In this document: in pieces, positions 52,250-61,611 of the stretch
Numbering within the stretch: the first letter of the stretch is position 1
How the letters are laid out: each line of letters begins with the position of its first letter
Assembly (NCBI RefSeq): GCF_004565475.1
Contig: NZ_SRHX01000001.1
Location: 124,001 to 188,000, forward strand
Direction of reading: 5' to 3'
DNA: 64,000 nucleotides
From: Lonepinella koalarum
GTDB taxonomy: Bacteria; Pseudomonadota; Gammaproteobacteria; Enterobacterales; Pasteurellaceae
Translations under genes and position numbers: made by a program
The notes under the pieces: generated by a model
The model's database searches: none
What the model saw: only the letters and a program-made list of their open reading frames with translations
What the model was told of the DNA's origin: nothing

Positions 52250-53677
52250 ATGAAAAGTAAAATTTGGAAACTTATTTTAATGGCAGCATTCCCCGTTATT
52301 TTCTGGTTTACTCCCCCACCAGATGGATTAACAGTGGAAGCATGGCGTTTATTGGGTTTTTATCTGTTAGCGATAGTTGGGTTAATTCTTCGCCCTTTTT
52401 CCGAACCTTTAGTGTTACTCAGTGCGGTGGCTTTTGCAGGCATTTTTTTAAATAACACCAAGGACTTATTAGTGGGTTATTCCAACACCACGATTTGGTT
52501 GGTTTTTTCTGCCTTTGCAATCAGTACCGCCTTTGTTAAAACCGGATTAGGCAAACGCATTGCTTATGTGATGATTCGTTCTTTTGGTAGCACGACCTTA
52601 CGTTTGGGTTATGTCACCGCTTTTCTTGATTTTATTATTTCACCCGTCACGCCATCTAATACCGCACGTAGTGGTGGCATTGTTTTTCCCATTATCCATT
52701 CCGTGGCAAAAGCCTTAGGATCAGAACCGGGTGAAACCGCCAAAAAAGCGGGGAGTTATTTAATTATCAACACCTACTATACCATGAAAGTCACCAGTTT
52801 TATGTTTATTACTGCCATGGCACCTAATTTACTCACCGCCGATTTTATGAATAAAATTTTGGGTACGAATTTAAATTGGGGGAATTGGGCGGCAGGATTG
52901 GTTGTGCCGGGGTTGATTTTATTATTAATTTATCCTTTTATTGGTTATTATCTGGATAAACCTGAAATAAAACGGATTAATAACAAAGAAATTGCCCGTC
53001 AAGGTTTAGCGGAATTAGGCGTTATGCAACCTACGGAAAAATTGCTGATCGCGATTTTTATCTTAGCACTAGTGGGTTGGGCTGCACCGTCTTTACTGAG
53101 CTTAATTGGCATTAAATTTACTTTAAATGCCACCGCCGTTGCATTGGTGGCAATGGTATTAGCCTTTTTATTTGGCGTGATTGGTTGGGGCGATATGTTA
53201 GCCAATAAAGCCGCTTGGAATACCTTAATCTGGTTCGGTGGTATTATAGGTATGGCAACCGCACTGGATAAAGCAAAAATTTTTGATTGGTTGGCACACA
53301 CAATCAGTACCAATGTGAGTTTTACATACAGCCCATTTACTGTGTTATGTATCCTTGGTTTTCTGAGTATTGTTGTTCGTTACTTTTTCGCTTCCGCCAG
53401 TTCTTATGTGGTTGCTATGTTGCCCGTATTTTTAACCATAGGTAAAGCCGCTGGAGCTGATCCAATGGCATTAGCCTTACTACTTGCTGGTACAAATTCC
53501 TTTGGCGGATTGGTCACGCACTACGGTGCCGGTGTTGCTCCAATTTTATTTGGTGCTGGTTATAACAGTGTCACCAAATGGTGGATAAACGGTGCTATTA
53601 TGGCATTCATTGGATTTATTGTATTTATTACTTTAGGTTATGCTTGGTGGGATTTAATCGGCTTGTTGCAATCTTAA
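52250..53677 (+). CDS. DASS-family carboxylate transporter (CitT/TtdT-like)
   Basis: A 475-residue integral membrane protein of the divalent anion:sodium symporter family, with about 12-14 membrane helices. DFIISPVTPSNTARSGGIVF (near residue 128) carries the family's SNT motif, and the second repeat has LLLAGTNSFGGLVTHYGAG. It resembles the CitT/TtdT/YbhI branch, which exchanges citrate, tartrate or 2-oxoglutarate for succinate. The start is 15 bp after the DctA-like gene. Import of PDC or a related tricarboxylate is inference from context. Confidence 0.88.
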   Translation: MKSKIWKLILMAAFPVIFWFTPPPDGLTVEAWRLLGFYLLAIVGLILRPFSEPLVLLSAVAFAGIFLNNTKDLLVGYSNTTIWLVFSAFAISTAFVKTGLGKRIAYVMIRSFGSTTLRLGYVTAFLDFIISPVTPSNTARSGGIVFPIIHSVAKALGSEPGETAKKAGSYLIINTYYTMKVTSFMFITAMAPNLLTADFMNKILGTNLNWGNWAAGLVVPGLILLLIYPFIGYYLDKPEIKRINNKEIARQGLAELGVMQPTEKLLIAIFILALVGWAAPSLLSLIGIKFTLNATAVALVAMVLAFLFGVIGWGDMLANKAAWNTLIWFGGIIGMATALDKAKIFDWLAHTISTNVSFTYSPFTVLCILGFLSIVVRYFFASASSYVVAMLPVFLTIGKAAGADPMALALLLAGTNSFGGLVTHYGAGVAPILFGAGYNSVTKWWINGAIMAFIGFIVFITLGYAWWDLIGLLQS

Positions 53678-53682
53678 TGTAA

Positions 53683-53711
53683 AAAAGTGCGGTGTTTTTC
53701 ACCGCACTTTT
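53683..53711. terminator. Paired-uptake-signal terminator at the end of the operon
   Basis: AAAAGTGCGGTG (53683-53694) and CACCGCACTTTT (53700-53711) form a perfect 12-bp stem with a TTTTT loop. It can end both the operon (plus) and the convergent talB (minus, where the stem ends in TTTTTT). Confidence 0.9.
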
Positions 53712-53735
53712 CTCATCATATTTAATTTTAAATCA

Positions 53736-54689
53736 TTAAAGCTTGGCAGCTAACATGGCTTCCAATTTCTCAATATCTGCCGCAAATTTGCGGATACCTT
53801 CGGCAAGTTTTTCAACTGCCATTGGATCAGCGTTGTGTTGCCAGTAGAAATCCGCTTCTTTCAATGGTTCTGGGCGAGCTTTGACTTCACCTTTATAGTC
53901 TAATTTACGCGCTAAAGGTGCGGTGCTTTCTTGTAGCTCTTTTAATAATGGTGGTGCAATGGTTAGTCGGTCGCAACCTGCCAGCTCAGTGATTTCGCCT
54001 ACATTACGGAAACTCGCACCCATTACCACAGTTTTATAGCCATATTGTTTGTAGTAGTTGTAAATTTCAGTGACAGAAACCACACCTGGATCTTCCGCTG
54101 GTGCGTATTCTTTTTTGTCAGAATTAGCTTTGTACCAGTCAAGAATACGACCAACAAACGGTGAAATTAAGTAAACGCCTGCTTCGGCACAAGCACGAGC
54201 TTGCGCTTGGGAGAATAATAAGGTGAGGTTACAGTTGATGTTTTCTTTTTCTAAAATTTCCGCCGCACGGATACCTTGCCACGTGGAAGCGATTTTGATC
54301 AAAATACGATCATTGGCAATACCTGCTTCGTTGTAAAGACGAATTAATTTGCGTGCTTTTTCAACGGTCGCTTCGGTATCATAAGAAAGACGAGCATCGA
54401 CTTCAGTAGAAATACGTCCCGGTACCAGTTTTAAAATTTCTAAACCGATATTTACCGCTAATTTGTCTTCGGCATCAATTAATTGTTGTGCTTTGTCATT
54501 GCTTTGTTGTTTTGCATAAGCAATGGCTTCATCAATTAATGGCGCATATTGTGGCAGTGCAGAAGCACTTAAAATTAATGATGGATTGGTCGTGGCATCC
54601 TGTGGTTTGTAAAGTTTCATAGCTTCGATATCGCCGGTGTCTGCTACTACTACAGTTACATTTTTTAAAGCGTCTAATTGCGTTGTCAT
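53736..54689 (-). CDS. talB: Transaldolase
   Basis: Schiff-base enzyme of the pentose phosphate pathway that moves a dihydroxyacetone unit from sedoheptulose 7-phosphate to glyceraldehyde 3-phosphate. The 317 residues match TalB (E. coli 317). [16 protein letters not shown] is the N-terminal signature near residue 25. The catalytic Lys lies in [19 protein letters not shown] near residue 131. Monocistronic, with a CRP-like site about 90 bp upstream. Confidence 0.97.
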   Translation of the reverse strand: MTTQLDALKNVTVVVADTGDIEAMKLYKPQDATTNPSLILSASALPQYAPLIDEAIAYAKQQSNDKAQQLIDAEDKLAVNIGLEILKLVPGRISTEVDARLSYDTEATVEKARKLIRLYNEAGIANDRILIKIASTWQGIRAAEILEKENINCNLTLLFSQAQARACAEAGVYLISPFVGRILDWYKANSDKKEYAPAEDPGVVSVTEIYNYYKQYGYKTVVMGASFRNVGEITELAGCDRLTIAPPLLKELQESTAPLARKLDYKGEVKARPEPLKEADFYWQHNADPMAVEKLAEGIRKFAADIEKLEAMLAAKL

Positions 54690-54770
54690 AATTTACCTCT
54701 GATTGATATTACTTACTCTGTTCAATTATCCATGATAAGTTGATTAAATACCAGTTAAACGATTAAAAAC

Positions 54771-54786
54771 TGTGATCCAGATCACG
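54771..54786 (-). promoter_or_regulatory. CRP-like site upstream of talB
   Basis: TGTGA-tccaga-TCACG, a CRP core with a single mismatch in the last base, in the talB-mobB divergent gap, 82 bp before the talB start. It parallels the perfect site before tkt. Confidence 0.6.
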
Positions 54787-54885
54787 GTTTTATAATGGAA
54801 TTTATATGGTGAACTAAACTATAATACATTAAATGTAATATGAAAATATAAAAGCAACGATATAAACAATAGGTAATAGAAAAAA

Positions 54886-55380
54886 ATGATTCCCTTTCTT
54901 GGTATAACAGGTTATAGCGGCAGTGGTAAAACCACGTTATTAGAAAAATTATTGCCAAAATTAACCGCACTTGGTTTGAAAGTGGCGGTGATTAAGCATA
55001 GTCACCATAATGCTCAAGTGGATAAACCGGGGAAAGATAGTTGGCGAATGAAAGAAGCGGGAGCCAGTCAGGTGATTATAGCTTGTGATCAACGTTGGGC
55101 GTTAATGACTGAAACCATTGAACCAGTCTGTTTTGATTATTTAGTACAACAATTTGATCCGCAATTAACAGATTTAGTGTTAATTGAAGGTTTTAAACAA
55201 GAAGCTATCCCTAAAATTCTACTGCATAGAAAAGAGATGATTAAGCCTTTAGCAGAACAGGATCAACAGGTTATAGCCGTTGCTACGGATTATCCGATTG
55301 AAATCGATAAACCACAGTTAGACATTAATAATATTGATCAAATAGCCGAATTTATTTGGCATTATTTACGGAAAGATTAA
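54886..55380 (+). CDS. mobB: Molybdopterin-guanine dinucleotide biosynthesis protein MobB
   Basis: GTP-binding accessory protein for molybdenum cofactor maturation, 164 residues. The P-loop is [20 protein letters not shown] at residues 7-26. [20 protein letters not shown] is the MobB signature, and [14 protein letters not shown] completes it. mobA is not adjacent. The MFS gene starts 1 bp after its stop. Confidence 0.95.
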   Translation: MIPFLGITGYSGSGKTTLLEKLLPKLTALGLKVAVIKHSHHNAQVDKPGKDSWRMKEAGASQVIIACDQRWALMTETIEPVCFDYLVQQFDPQLTDLVLIEGFKQEAIPKILLHRKEMIKPLAEQDQQVIAVATDYPIEIDKPQLDINNIDQIAEFIWHYLRKD

Positions 55381-55381
55381 A

Positions 55382-56758
55382 ATGGAAAAGGCTGTTTCAC
55401 CTCGATCACTCGCTTGGATTGCTGCCACCGCTTTTTTTATGCAAGCCTTGGATACCACCATACTCAATACGGCTTTACCCACCATTGCTACAGACTTACA
55501 TCAATCACCATTACAAATGCAATTAGCGGTAATTAGTTATGCCTTGACGGTGGCATTATTTATTCCTATCAGCGGTTGGTTAGCGGATAAATACGGTACC
55601 TTGAATATTTTTCGCTTTGCAGTAACAATGTTTGTATTGGGATCGGTCAGTTGTGCTTTCTCAATGTCCTTAGAAATGCTGATTTTTTCTCGTATTTTAC
55701 AAGGCTTTGGCGGTGCCATGATGATGCCTGTGGCTCGTCTTGCGATTATTCGTACAGTACCTAAAAATGAGCTATTGCCAATTTGGAATTTAATGGCTAT
55801 GGCAGGATTAACTGGTCCGATTATAGGTCCTATTTTAGGCGGTTGGTTGGTAACTTACGCTTCTTGGCACTGGATTTTTTTGATTAATATTCCTATTGGT
55901 TTAGTGGGAATTTTACTTTCTAGCTTTTTTATGCCTAATGTCAAAAATCAATTAAGTAAATTTGATTGGCAAGGGTTTTTGTTATTTGCAAGCGGTTTAG
56001 TTTGTGTTACGTTAGGATTGGATTTAATCAGTGAAACTTTTGTGGAAAAATGGCAAGCGAGTAGTGTTTTAGGTGTGGGGTGCTTATTTTTATTGGCTTA
56101 TTATTTTTATGCTAAAGGCAAAAGTGAAGTGTTAATTCCATTAAGTTTATTTCAAGTTCGTACCTATAATCTCGGCTCATGGTCAAATTTATTTATTCGT
56201 CTATGCGGTTCAGGTATCCCATTTTTGTTACCATTAATGTTGCAAGTCTCTTTTCAATACAGTGCGGATTACGCCGGTTATATGGTGACCCCCATTGCTA
56301 TTAGCTCATTAATTAGCAAGCCATTTATTCGCCCTTTATTAAAATGGCTAGGCTACCGCAAATTATTAATGATCAATTCTTTATGTATGGCGGTTGCCGT
56401 TGGTTTAATGTGCCTTTTAACCATCAATACTCCATTATGGGCTTATATTAGCTTATTATTCATTTATGGCATGATTTTATCTATTATGTTTACATCGGTG
56501 AATACGTTAACGGTTTCAGAATTAGATCACCATAATGCTAGTGCAGGTTCAACCATGTTAAGTGTGATTCAACAAGTCGGTATTGGTTTAGGTATTGCAG
56601 TTTCTGCTATTGCATTAAATTTTTACCGCAGTTTTGTCGCGCCAGAAATGTTACAACAAGCATTTAGTTATACCTTTTTAACCAGTTCTATTTTTGGTGT
56701 TATTTTATTTTTTATAGTGGCAAAATTGGATAAATCCGACGGGGAAAATTTACATTAA
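55382..56758 (+). CDS. MFS transporter, DHA2 type (MdtD-like)
   Basis: A 458-residue membrane protein with about 14 hydrophobic segments. The N-terminal FFMQALDTTILNTALPTIA holds the family motif D1 (LDxTIVNxALP), motif A-like GWLADKYGTLNIF follows helix 2, and motif C-like GPIIGPILGGWLV is in helix 5. It resembles E. coli MdtD. Substrate unknown. It overlaps nothing but follows mobB by 1 bp, so is co-transcribed with it. Confidence 0.88.
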   Translation: MEKAVSPRSLAWIAATAFFMQALDTTILNTALPTIATDLHQSPLQMQLAVISYALTVALFIPISGWLADKYGTLNIFRFAVTMFVLGSVSCAFSMSLEMLIFSRILQGFGGAMMMPVARLAIIRTVPKNELLPIWNLMAMAGLTGPIIGPILGGWLVTYASWHWIFLINIPIGLVGILLSSFFMPNVKNQLSKFDWQGFLLFASGLVCVTLGLDLISETFVEKWQASSVLGVGCLFLLAYYFYAKGKSEVLIPLSLFQVRTYNLGSWSNLFIRLCGSGIPFLLPLMLQVSFQYSADYAGYMVTPIAISSLISKPFIRPLLKWLGYRKLLMINSLCMAVAVGLMCLLTINTPLWAYISLLFIYGMILSIMFTSVNTLTVSELDHHNASAGSTMLSVIQQVGIGLGIAVSAIALNFYRSFVAPEMLQQAFSYTFLTSSIFGVILFFIVAKLDKSDGENLH

Positions 56759-56768
56759 GTAGGCTTAT

Positions 56769-57150
56769 ATGAATGATGAAAATGAAATCGTTAAATTGGA
56801 TTTTAGTCCATTAATAAATGCAATTGAACGACTAAAAGAAGGTTTAATTCGTTATCAAACCGACATCAGCGATATTCAAATTCGTGATGGTTTAATCCAA
56901 CGTTTTGAATTTACTTATGAATTAAGTCACAAAATGCTCAAACGTTATTTAGCCCAAATATCTCCAAATCCTGAGCAATATGACAGTATGTCTTTTCAGG
57001 ATCTTATTCGCTCAGGTAATGAAAAAGGGTTATTACTTGGTGAGTGGAAAGATTGGAAAACCTATAGAGATGCGTTTAAGAACAAGTCATACTTATGATG
57101 AAGATGTCGCATTAAATGTGGTAGAGGGTATTCCACAATTTTTGCAATAA
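56769..57150 (+). pseudogene. HI0074-like nucleotidyltransferase-binding HEPN protein (HepT-type), frameshifted
   Basis: The first frame gives 109 residues (to 57098). It starts like the NTase substrate-binding family: LINAIERLKEGLIRYQTD, then DGLIQRFEFTYELSHKMLKR. The typical C-terminal motif YRD-x-R-x-x-TSHTYDE is broken: after YRD the frame changes and RLRTSHTYDEDVALNVVEGI continues in the +1 frame to a stop at 57148-57150. Comparing GATGCGT with the expected GATATGCGT indicates loss of one AT pair near 57071. The cognate MntA/HI0073 nucleotidyltransferase gene is not adjacent. Without the shift, the R-x4-6-H HEPN motif would be intact. Confidence 0.85.
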
Positions 57151-57155
57151 GCGAT

Positions 57156-58106
57156 TTATTTAGTAGAACAATTAACAAAGGAATAAATACGATTTAACGC
57201 CGTATTTCTAATATCATCACATTCAAATAAAATTTCATGTTTTGCTCGCTCAATTTTCACTAATTTGCCTTGCGGTAAAAGTGTGATGAATTTAGCGATA
57301 TTTTTATTGTCCACAATTTTTTCTTTTTCCGCTTGTAGTACTAAAACCGGAATTTCAATACGCGGCAAAATTTTAGGTAAGCGTTTAATCGCTTGTAAAC
57401 ATAAATGTACCCAACGGAAAGTGGGTCCACCGAGATGAATTTGTTTAAATTTCCGGTTAATACGGTTCATCCATTTCATACGAGTTTTACAAAAACTTAA
57501 TTCATTATTTCTCAAATCAGCAGGTTGATAAACGGTTTTACCAAATACATAACGTTCGCCAAATCCTAGCACCATCATTAGATTTAATAATATTTCATCA
57601 CGTAACGGGTTTTTTAACGCAATAGCAAAGAAAGGCGAAGAAAAAACCGCACTTTTTATATGGTGATCATAGTTAGCTAAATAATAACTTGAGATTAAGC
57701 AGCCTAAAGAATGAGCTACAATATGTTGGCTTTGATAATCATAAAGTGCGGTGCTTTTTTCGATAATTTTTGCCATATCATCGCTGTAAAAACGAAATTC
57801 ATCTAAATGCCCTTTGTCAGGATCTTTTAATAAACGCTGTGAGTAACCTTGTCCTCGGTGATCAAATAATAGCACATCATAACCTTGATGATAAAAGTCA
57901 TAAGCGAGTTCTGTCCATTTTAAAATACTTTCAGCCCGTCCATTGACGAGAATAATCAGTTTTCGTTGGGCTGGATTTTGGTGGGTAAAATGACGATAGG
58001 CTAGCTGACAATGTCTTTTTCCAGCAATATATTGAATCGGAAATTGTTGAGCAAAAGGATAAAGTTCAGTTAACGCAAATTGACAAAAATGGGGTTCTCT
58101 TTGCAT
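57156..58106 (-). CDS. pldB: Lysophospholipase L2 (PldB, alpha/beta hydrolase)
   Basis: Alpha/beta hydrolase acting on lysophospholipids, membrane-associated. The ATG at 58106 gives 316 residues. A GTG at 58121 would add five residues but sits against a hairpin and neither has a clear ribosome site, so the start is uncertain. The nucleophile elbow is VAHSLGCLIS (AHSLG) near residue 136; the oxyanion-side LILVNGRAES comes before. The acid and His are likely EKEKIVDNKN and ERAKHEILFECDD near the C-terminus. It is downstream of asd on the same strand. Confidence 0.85.
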   Translation of the reverse strand: MQREPHFCQFALTELYPFAQQFPIQYIAGKRHCQLAYRHFTHQNPAQRKLIILVNGRAESILKWTELAYDFYHQGYDVLLFDHRGQGYSQRLLKDPDKGHLDEFRFYSDDMAKIIEKSTALYDYQSQHIVAHSLGCLISSYYLANYDHHIKSAVFSSPFFAIALKNPLRDEILLNLMMVLGFGERYVFGKTVYQPADLRNNELSFCKTRMKWMNRINRKFKQIHLGGPTFRWVHLCLQAIKRLPKILPRIEIPVLVLQAEKEKIVDNKNIAKFITLLPQGKLVKIERAKHEILFECDDIRNTALNRIYSFVNCSTK

Positions 58107-58124
58107 AGTTTTTATAAACACGTG

Positions 58125-58141
58125 GGGGCGAATATCGCCCC
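58125..58141. terminator. Short GC-rich hairpin between asd and pldB
   Basis: GGGGCG (58125-58130) and CGCCCC (58136-58141) pair around AATAT, in the 48-bp asd-pldB gap. No T-run follows on the minus strand beyond GTGTTTAT. It resembles the core of the palindromic repeats elsewhere in the window. Confidence 0.4.
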
Positions 58142-58154
58142 AAAAGTAATCATA

Positions 58155-59267
58155 TTAAACCAACTGTTTCAAAATACGGCGTACAGGCTCTGCTGCACCC
58201 CATAATAATTGGTCGCCCACGGTGAATGCCGCCAAATATTCAGGGCCCATGGCAAGTTTACGCAAACGCCCTACTGGCACGCTTAATGTACCTGTCACTT
58301 TCGCAGGGGTTAATTCACGCAAGGTGGTTTCTTTGTCGTTTGGAATGACTTTCACCCATTCATTATGGCTTGCTAAAATTTGCTCAATTTCGCTTAATGG
58401 CAAGTCTTTTTTCAGTTTAATGGTGAACGCTTGGCTGTGGCAACGCAATGCCCCGATACGCACGCATAAACCGTCCACAGGAATTGGGTTGTCGCTTAAG
58501 CCTAAAATTTTATTGGTTTCTGCATAACCTTTCCATTCTTCCTTGGTTTGTCCTGTTTCTGGTAACAGTTTGTCAATCCATGGAATTAAGCTACCGCCCA
58601 AGGCTGCCCCAAAGTTGTCTGTTGGAAAATCGTCTGCGCGCATTTTCGCGGTCACTTTACGTTCAATGTCTAAAATAGAGGAAGCAGGATCGGCAAGTTC
58701 GGCTTTCACGCTGTCTTCTAATTGACCCATTTGTACAAGCAACTCACGCATATTTTTCGCCCCGGCACCAGAAGCGGCTTGATAGGTGGCGACCGAAATC
58801 CATTCCACTAAATCTTTTTCAAACAAGCCACCAATCGCCATTAACATTAGGCTTACGGTACAGTTACCGCCCACGAAAGTTTTAATGCCTTTTTTCAAGC
58901 CGTCAGTGATGACATGTTGGTTCACAGGGTCTAATACGATAATCGCATCATCTTGCATACGTAATGCAGATGCTGCATCCACCCAGTAACCGTCCCAACC
59001 GGTGGCTTTTAATTTTGGATAGACTTCATTGGTGTAATCACCGCCTTGACAGGTGACGATAATATCTAATTTTTTAAGTTCATCAATATCAAAGGCATTT
59101 TTCAATTCACCTGCATCTTTACCCGCAAACACAGGGGCTTTTTGCCCTGCTTGGGAAGTGGTGAAGAACACAGGGTTAAGATTGGCAAAATCGTTTTCCT
59201 GAACCATACGATCCATTAATACCGAGCCAACCATACCACGCCAACCGATAAAACCGACATTTTTCAT
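58155..59267 (-). CDS. asd: Aspartate-semialdehyde dehydrogenase
   Basis: NADP enzyme reducing aspartyl phosphate to aspartate semialdehyde for lysine, methionine, threonine and diaminopimelate. The 370 residues match the gammaproteobacterial form (E. coli 367). [19 protein letters not shown] is the NADP loop, and the catalytic Cys is in [17 protein letters not shown] near residue 135. [20 protein letters not shown] contains the substrate His near residue 277. Confidence 0.97.
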   Translation of the reverse strand: MKNVGFIGWRGMVGSVLMDRMVQENDFANLNPVFFTTSQAGQKAPVFAGKDAGELKNAFDIDELKKLDIIVTCQGGDYTNEVYPKLKATGWDGYWVDAASALRMQDDAIIVLDPVNQHVITDGLKKGIKTFVGGNCTVSLMLMAIGGLFEKDLVEWISVATYQAASGAGAKNMRELLVQMGQLEDSVKAELADPASSILDIERKVTAKMRADDFPTDNFGAALGGSLIPWIDKLLPETGQTKEEWKGYAETNKILGLSDNPIPVDGLCVRIGALRCHSQAFTIKLKKDLPLSEIEQILASHNEWVKVIPNDKETTLRELTPAKVTGTLSVPVGRLRKLAMGPEYLAAFTVGDQLLWGAAEPVRRILKQLV

Positions 59268-59375
59268 ATTTGCATTTCCTTTAAGTTATGTTGTGTTTGA
59301 AGTTTATAAAATTACAGATAAGCCTGATAAAATCAAGTGTTTTTCTAAAAAAAATCCTAAATTTAGCGTTAAATA

Positions 59376-60560
59376 TTATTTTTTCTGAATTTGAAAGGTT
59401 TTCACCGCACAAAATAAACCAAACACGCTGAATAACATCAACAAAATAAAGGCTTGCTGTGAACCGAGCATGGTACCTTGGGTTAAATCTATTTTTTGCT
59501 GTTGATTCGCTACAATGCTGGCGACAACTGATGTACCTGTCGCCCCAGCTAACTGTTGTAAAGTGTTAATCACCCCTATTCTATCTAATAATTTCCCGCT
59601 AAAGGGTGCAATAAATGCCCCAACTAAACAGCCGGGTAATAATAAAAATCCGGCAATAAAGGCACTGGAATGGGTGGCAATTTGTGCATAATTTGGAATT
59701 AAATACCCTAATGCCAACACGTTAAATTGAATAGATAAAATAAACAATAAACTTAATACAAAAGGTTTATACTGGAAAACGGCAAGATGAATTAACGGAT
59801 TTTTGCCTTGTTTGGCTTTGAGCACAAAACCACTTAACGCAACCAAACTCAACACCAGCAAGCCAAGCACAAGCGGATCGAACCAGCCATAATGAGCGGT
59901 TTTTTCGGTGGCAAAAATAAAACTAGCAAAAGAAACCGCAAGCAAAAAATAACCGATAAAATCAAACCGCACTTTTTCAGGCGAATTGGTGGGGCTAATC
60001 GCAAAAATGCCTGCCGCTAACGCTAAAAACAGCAATGGTAACAGCAAGAAAAACACCATTCGCCAGCCATAAAAATCAATTACTACACCGCCCAAAACCG
60101 GACCAACCGCCGGTGCCATTGCCACAATTAAGGTAGCAATACCCATTAACATGCCTATTTTTTGTTTGGGGGCTTGGGTGATAATAATGTTAAACATCAA
60201 CGGCAAGGCAATGCCTGTCGCCCCACCTTGAATTAACCGTGCGATTAATAAATAAGCAAATTGTGTACTCAATCCTGCATAAATAGTTGCCCCGATAAAC
60301 AAGGCAATAGCAAAGAGAAACAGATCTTTGGCACTAAACCGTTTTTTTAAAAAAGACGATAACGGCACGACTAACGCGAGCATTAATAAATACCCAGTGG
60401 TGAGCCATTGTACCGTAGAAGTTCCCACATCAAATTCTTTCATTAACGTTGGGAATGTCACATTCATTGCGGTTTCACTCACAATGCCCGAAAATGCCAT
60501 TATGCCTGTGGCAAAAATGGAGAGTAGTAATTTAGAGCTAATTGTATTGGTTTGTGTCAT
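59376..60560 (-). pseudogene. DHA2-type MFS drug-efflux protein with an in-frame internal deletion
   Basis: A 394-residue frame, about 60-70 residues shorter than usual for this family. The N-terminal part is normal: SGIVSETAMNVTFPTLMKEF, LLIARLIQGGATGIALPLMF and APAVGPVLGGVVIDFYGWRM (motif C). After FIAPFSGKLLDRIG the sequence jumps directly to VINTLQQLAGATGTSVVASI. In relatives about two membrane helices and the MPLQT-type loop lie between these. The junction is near 59568-59578. Reading frame is kept, so a protein can be made, but losing two helices very likely inactivates it. Its divergent LysR gene is also broken. Confidence 0.75.
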
Positions 60561-60627
60561 TTTTTATCCCCTTAACGAGTATAATTATAACCCCGATATT
60601 GTTCTAAATGATCACTTTCTGGTCGTT

Positions 60628-60819
60628 CTAATAAAAATTCACCGTATACACAAAAATCGGCATAAAGGCAAACGCCGTGGAGTGATAGCCGTTGATTGAA
60701 CCTTGCCAGCCATTTGGACGTAATCCTGCATCGGTCGGTTGATTGGTAATTTCCATATATTCTTTGGTAAAGGTTTCTGTATAAGCCAAGCCCCGTGGTA
60801 CATTATATCTCTCTGCCAT
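60628..60819 (-). pseudogene. Unrecognised 63-residue fragment upstream of the MFS gene
   Basis: A short minus-strand frame reading MAERYNVPRGLAYTETFTKE and ending in FMPIFVYTVNFY. The frame is open further upstream to about 60850 without another good start, and there is no ribosome site. I do not recognise the family. Its composition looks protein-like and it lies between two broken genes, so it is probably a leftover of a larger gene removed by the same deletion that cut off the LysR N-terminus. It may also be a chance frame. Confidence 0.35.
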
Positions 60820-60835
60820 CGCAGATACCGATTTT

Positions 60836-61421
60836 TTATTGATTGCCCTTTATTACCGCGAATTTACGCAATAATATCTCTTGTTAAAACTAGAATTAGA
60901 CATTAACGCCAATGAATTTGACGTGATGGATCGGGGACAAAATGTGGTTATCAGAATGGGTAATCTGCCTAATTCTAAGCTTAATTAGCCGATTATTATA
61001 TAAATCTTCTTGTTATTTTTATACTTCCCCTAAATATCTTGCAAGACAAGGTACTCCGACTGATTTAATGCAACTTTTGCAACATCAATGTTTATGGCTC
61101 AAACCCCTTTATCCTTATTGTTGGACGGTTTTTAGCGGTAAAAATGAGCAAAAAGTCCATATTCAAAATCCGATTATCACTAACAGTTCGGGCATGATAG
61201 CTCGTCTTGCAGCTGAAGAGGTCGGGATTGCGTTGTTACCTGAATTAATTTGTCGTCACTATGTTAAAAATGGGGAATTAGTACAAATCATACCTGATTG
61301 GCACAGCAAACCAATTCCGGTGTATGCGGTGACCACCACAAGGCTATTGACTACCAAAACAAAATGCGTTATTGATTTTTTAATGGGGGAAATTAAGGGG
61401 ATAACCCTACCGAGTGATTAA
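60836..61421 (+). pseudogene. LysR-type regulator remnant (no DNA-binding domain, nonsense codon and frameshift)
   Basis: The effector domain of a LysR regulator is readable but broken. The frame from 60836 gives LLIALYYREFTQ, then TAA at 60872-60874, then YLLLKLELDINANEFDVMDR and VVIRMGNLPNS. At 60977 one extra A shifts the frame; the rest, SLISRLLYKSSCYFYTSPKY through AAEEVGIALLPELICRHYV, runs on in the next frame to 61421. The N-terminal helix-turn-helix and linker (about 100 residues) are missing. It was probably the divergent regulator of the damaged MFS gene. Confidence 0.85.
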
Positions 61422-61441
61422 CACTCTGTAGGGTTATTTTT
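61403..61441 (+). terminator. Terminator after the LysR remnant
   Basis: AACCCTAC (61403-61410) and GTAGGGTT (61428-61435) enclose a second small stem GAGTG/CACTC, followed by ATTTTT. The LysR stop codon lies within the hairpin. Confidence 0.75.
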
Positions 61442-61468
61442 GGCAATGTTTCTATTTTGTATTGATAT

Positions 61469-61559
61469 TGTAGGGGCGTATTGCATACGCCCTTTAATGT
61501 ACACCTAAATTTTAAAGCATTTTTGCTTTGGGTTAGGGCGTATGCAATACGCCCCTACA
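61469..61559. repeat. Perfect 24-bp palindromic repeat downstream of the LysR remnant
   Basis: Arms at 61469-61492 and 61536-61559 are identical to those at 32221-32287 (TGTAGGGGCGTATTGCATAC + GCCC and its complement). The loop here is 43 nt and unrelated in sequence to the 19-nt loop of the other copy. It lies between the LysR remnant and the convergent ftsX. Confidence 0.9.
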
Positions 61560-61611
61560 ATGACATCTCAAATATCATCAACACAGAAACGGAACATCGG
61601 CTTGTTTTTTA

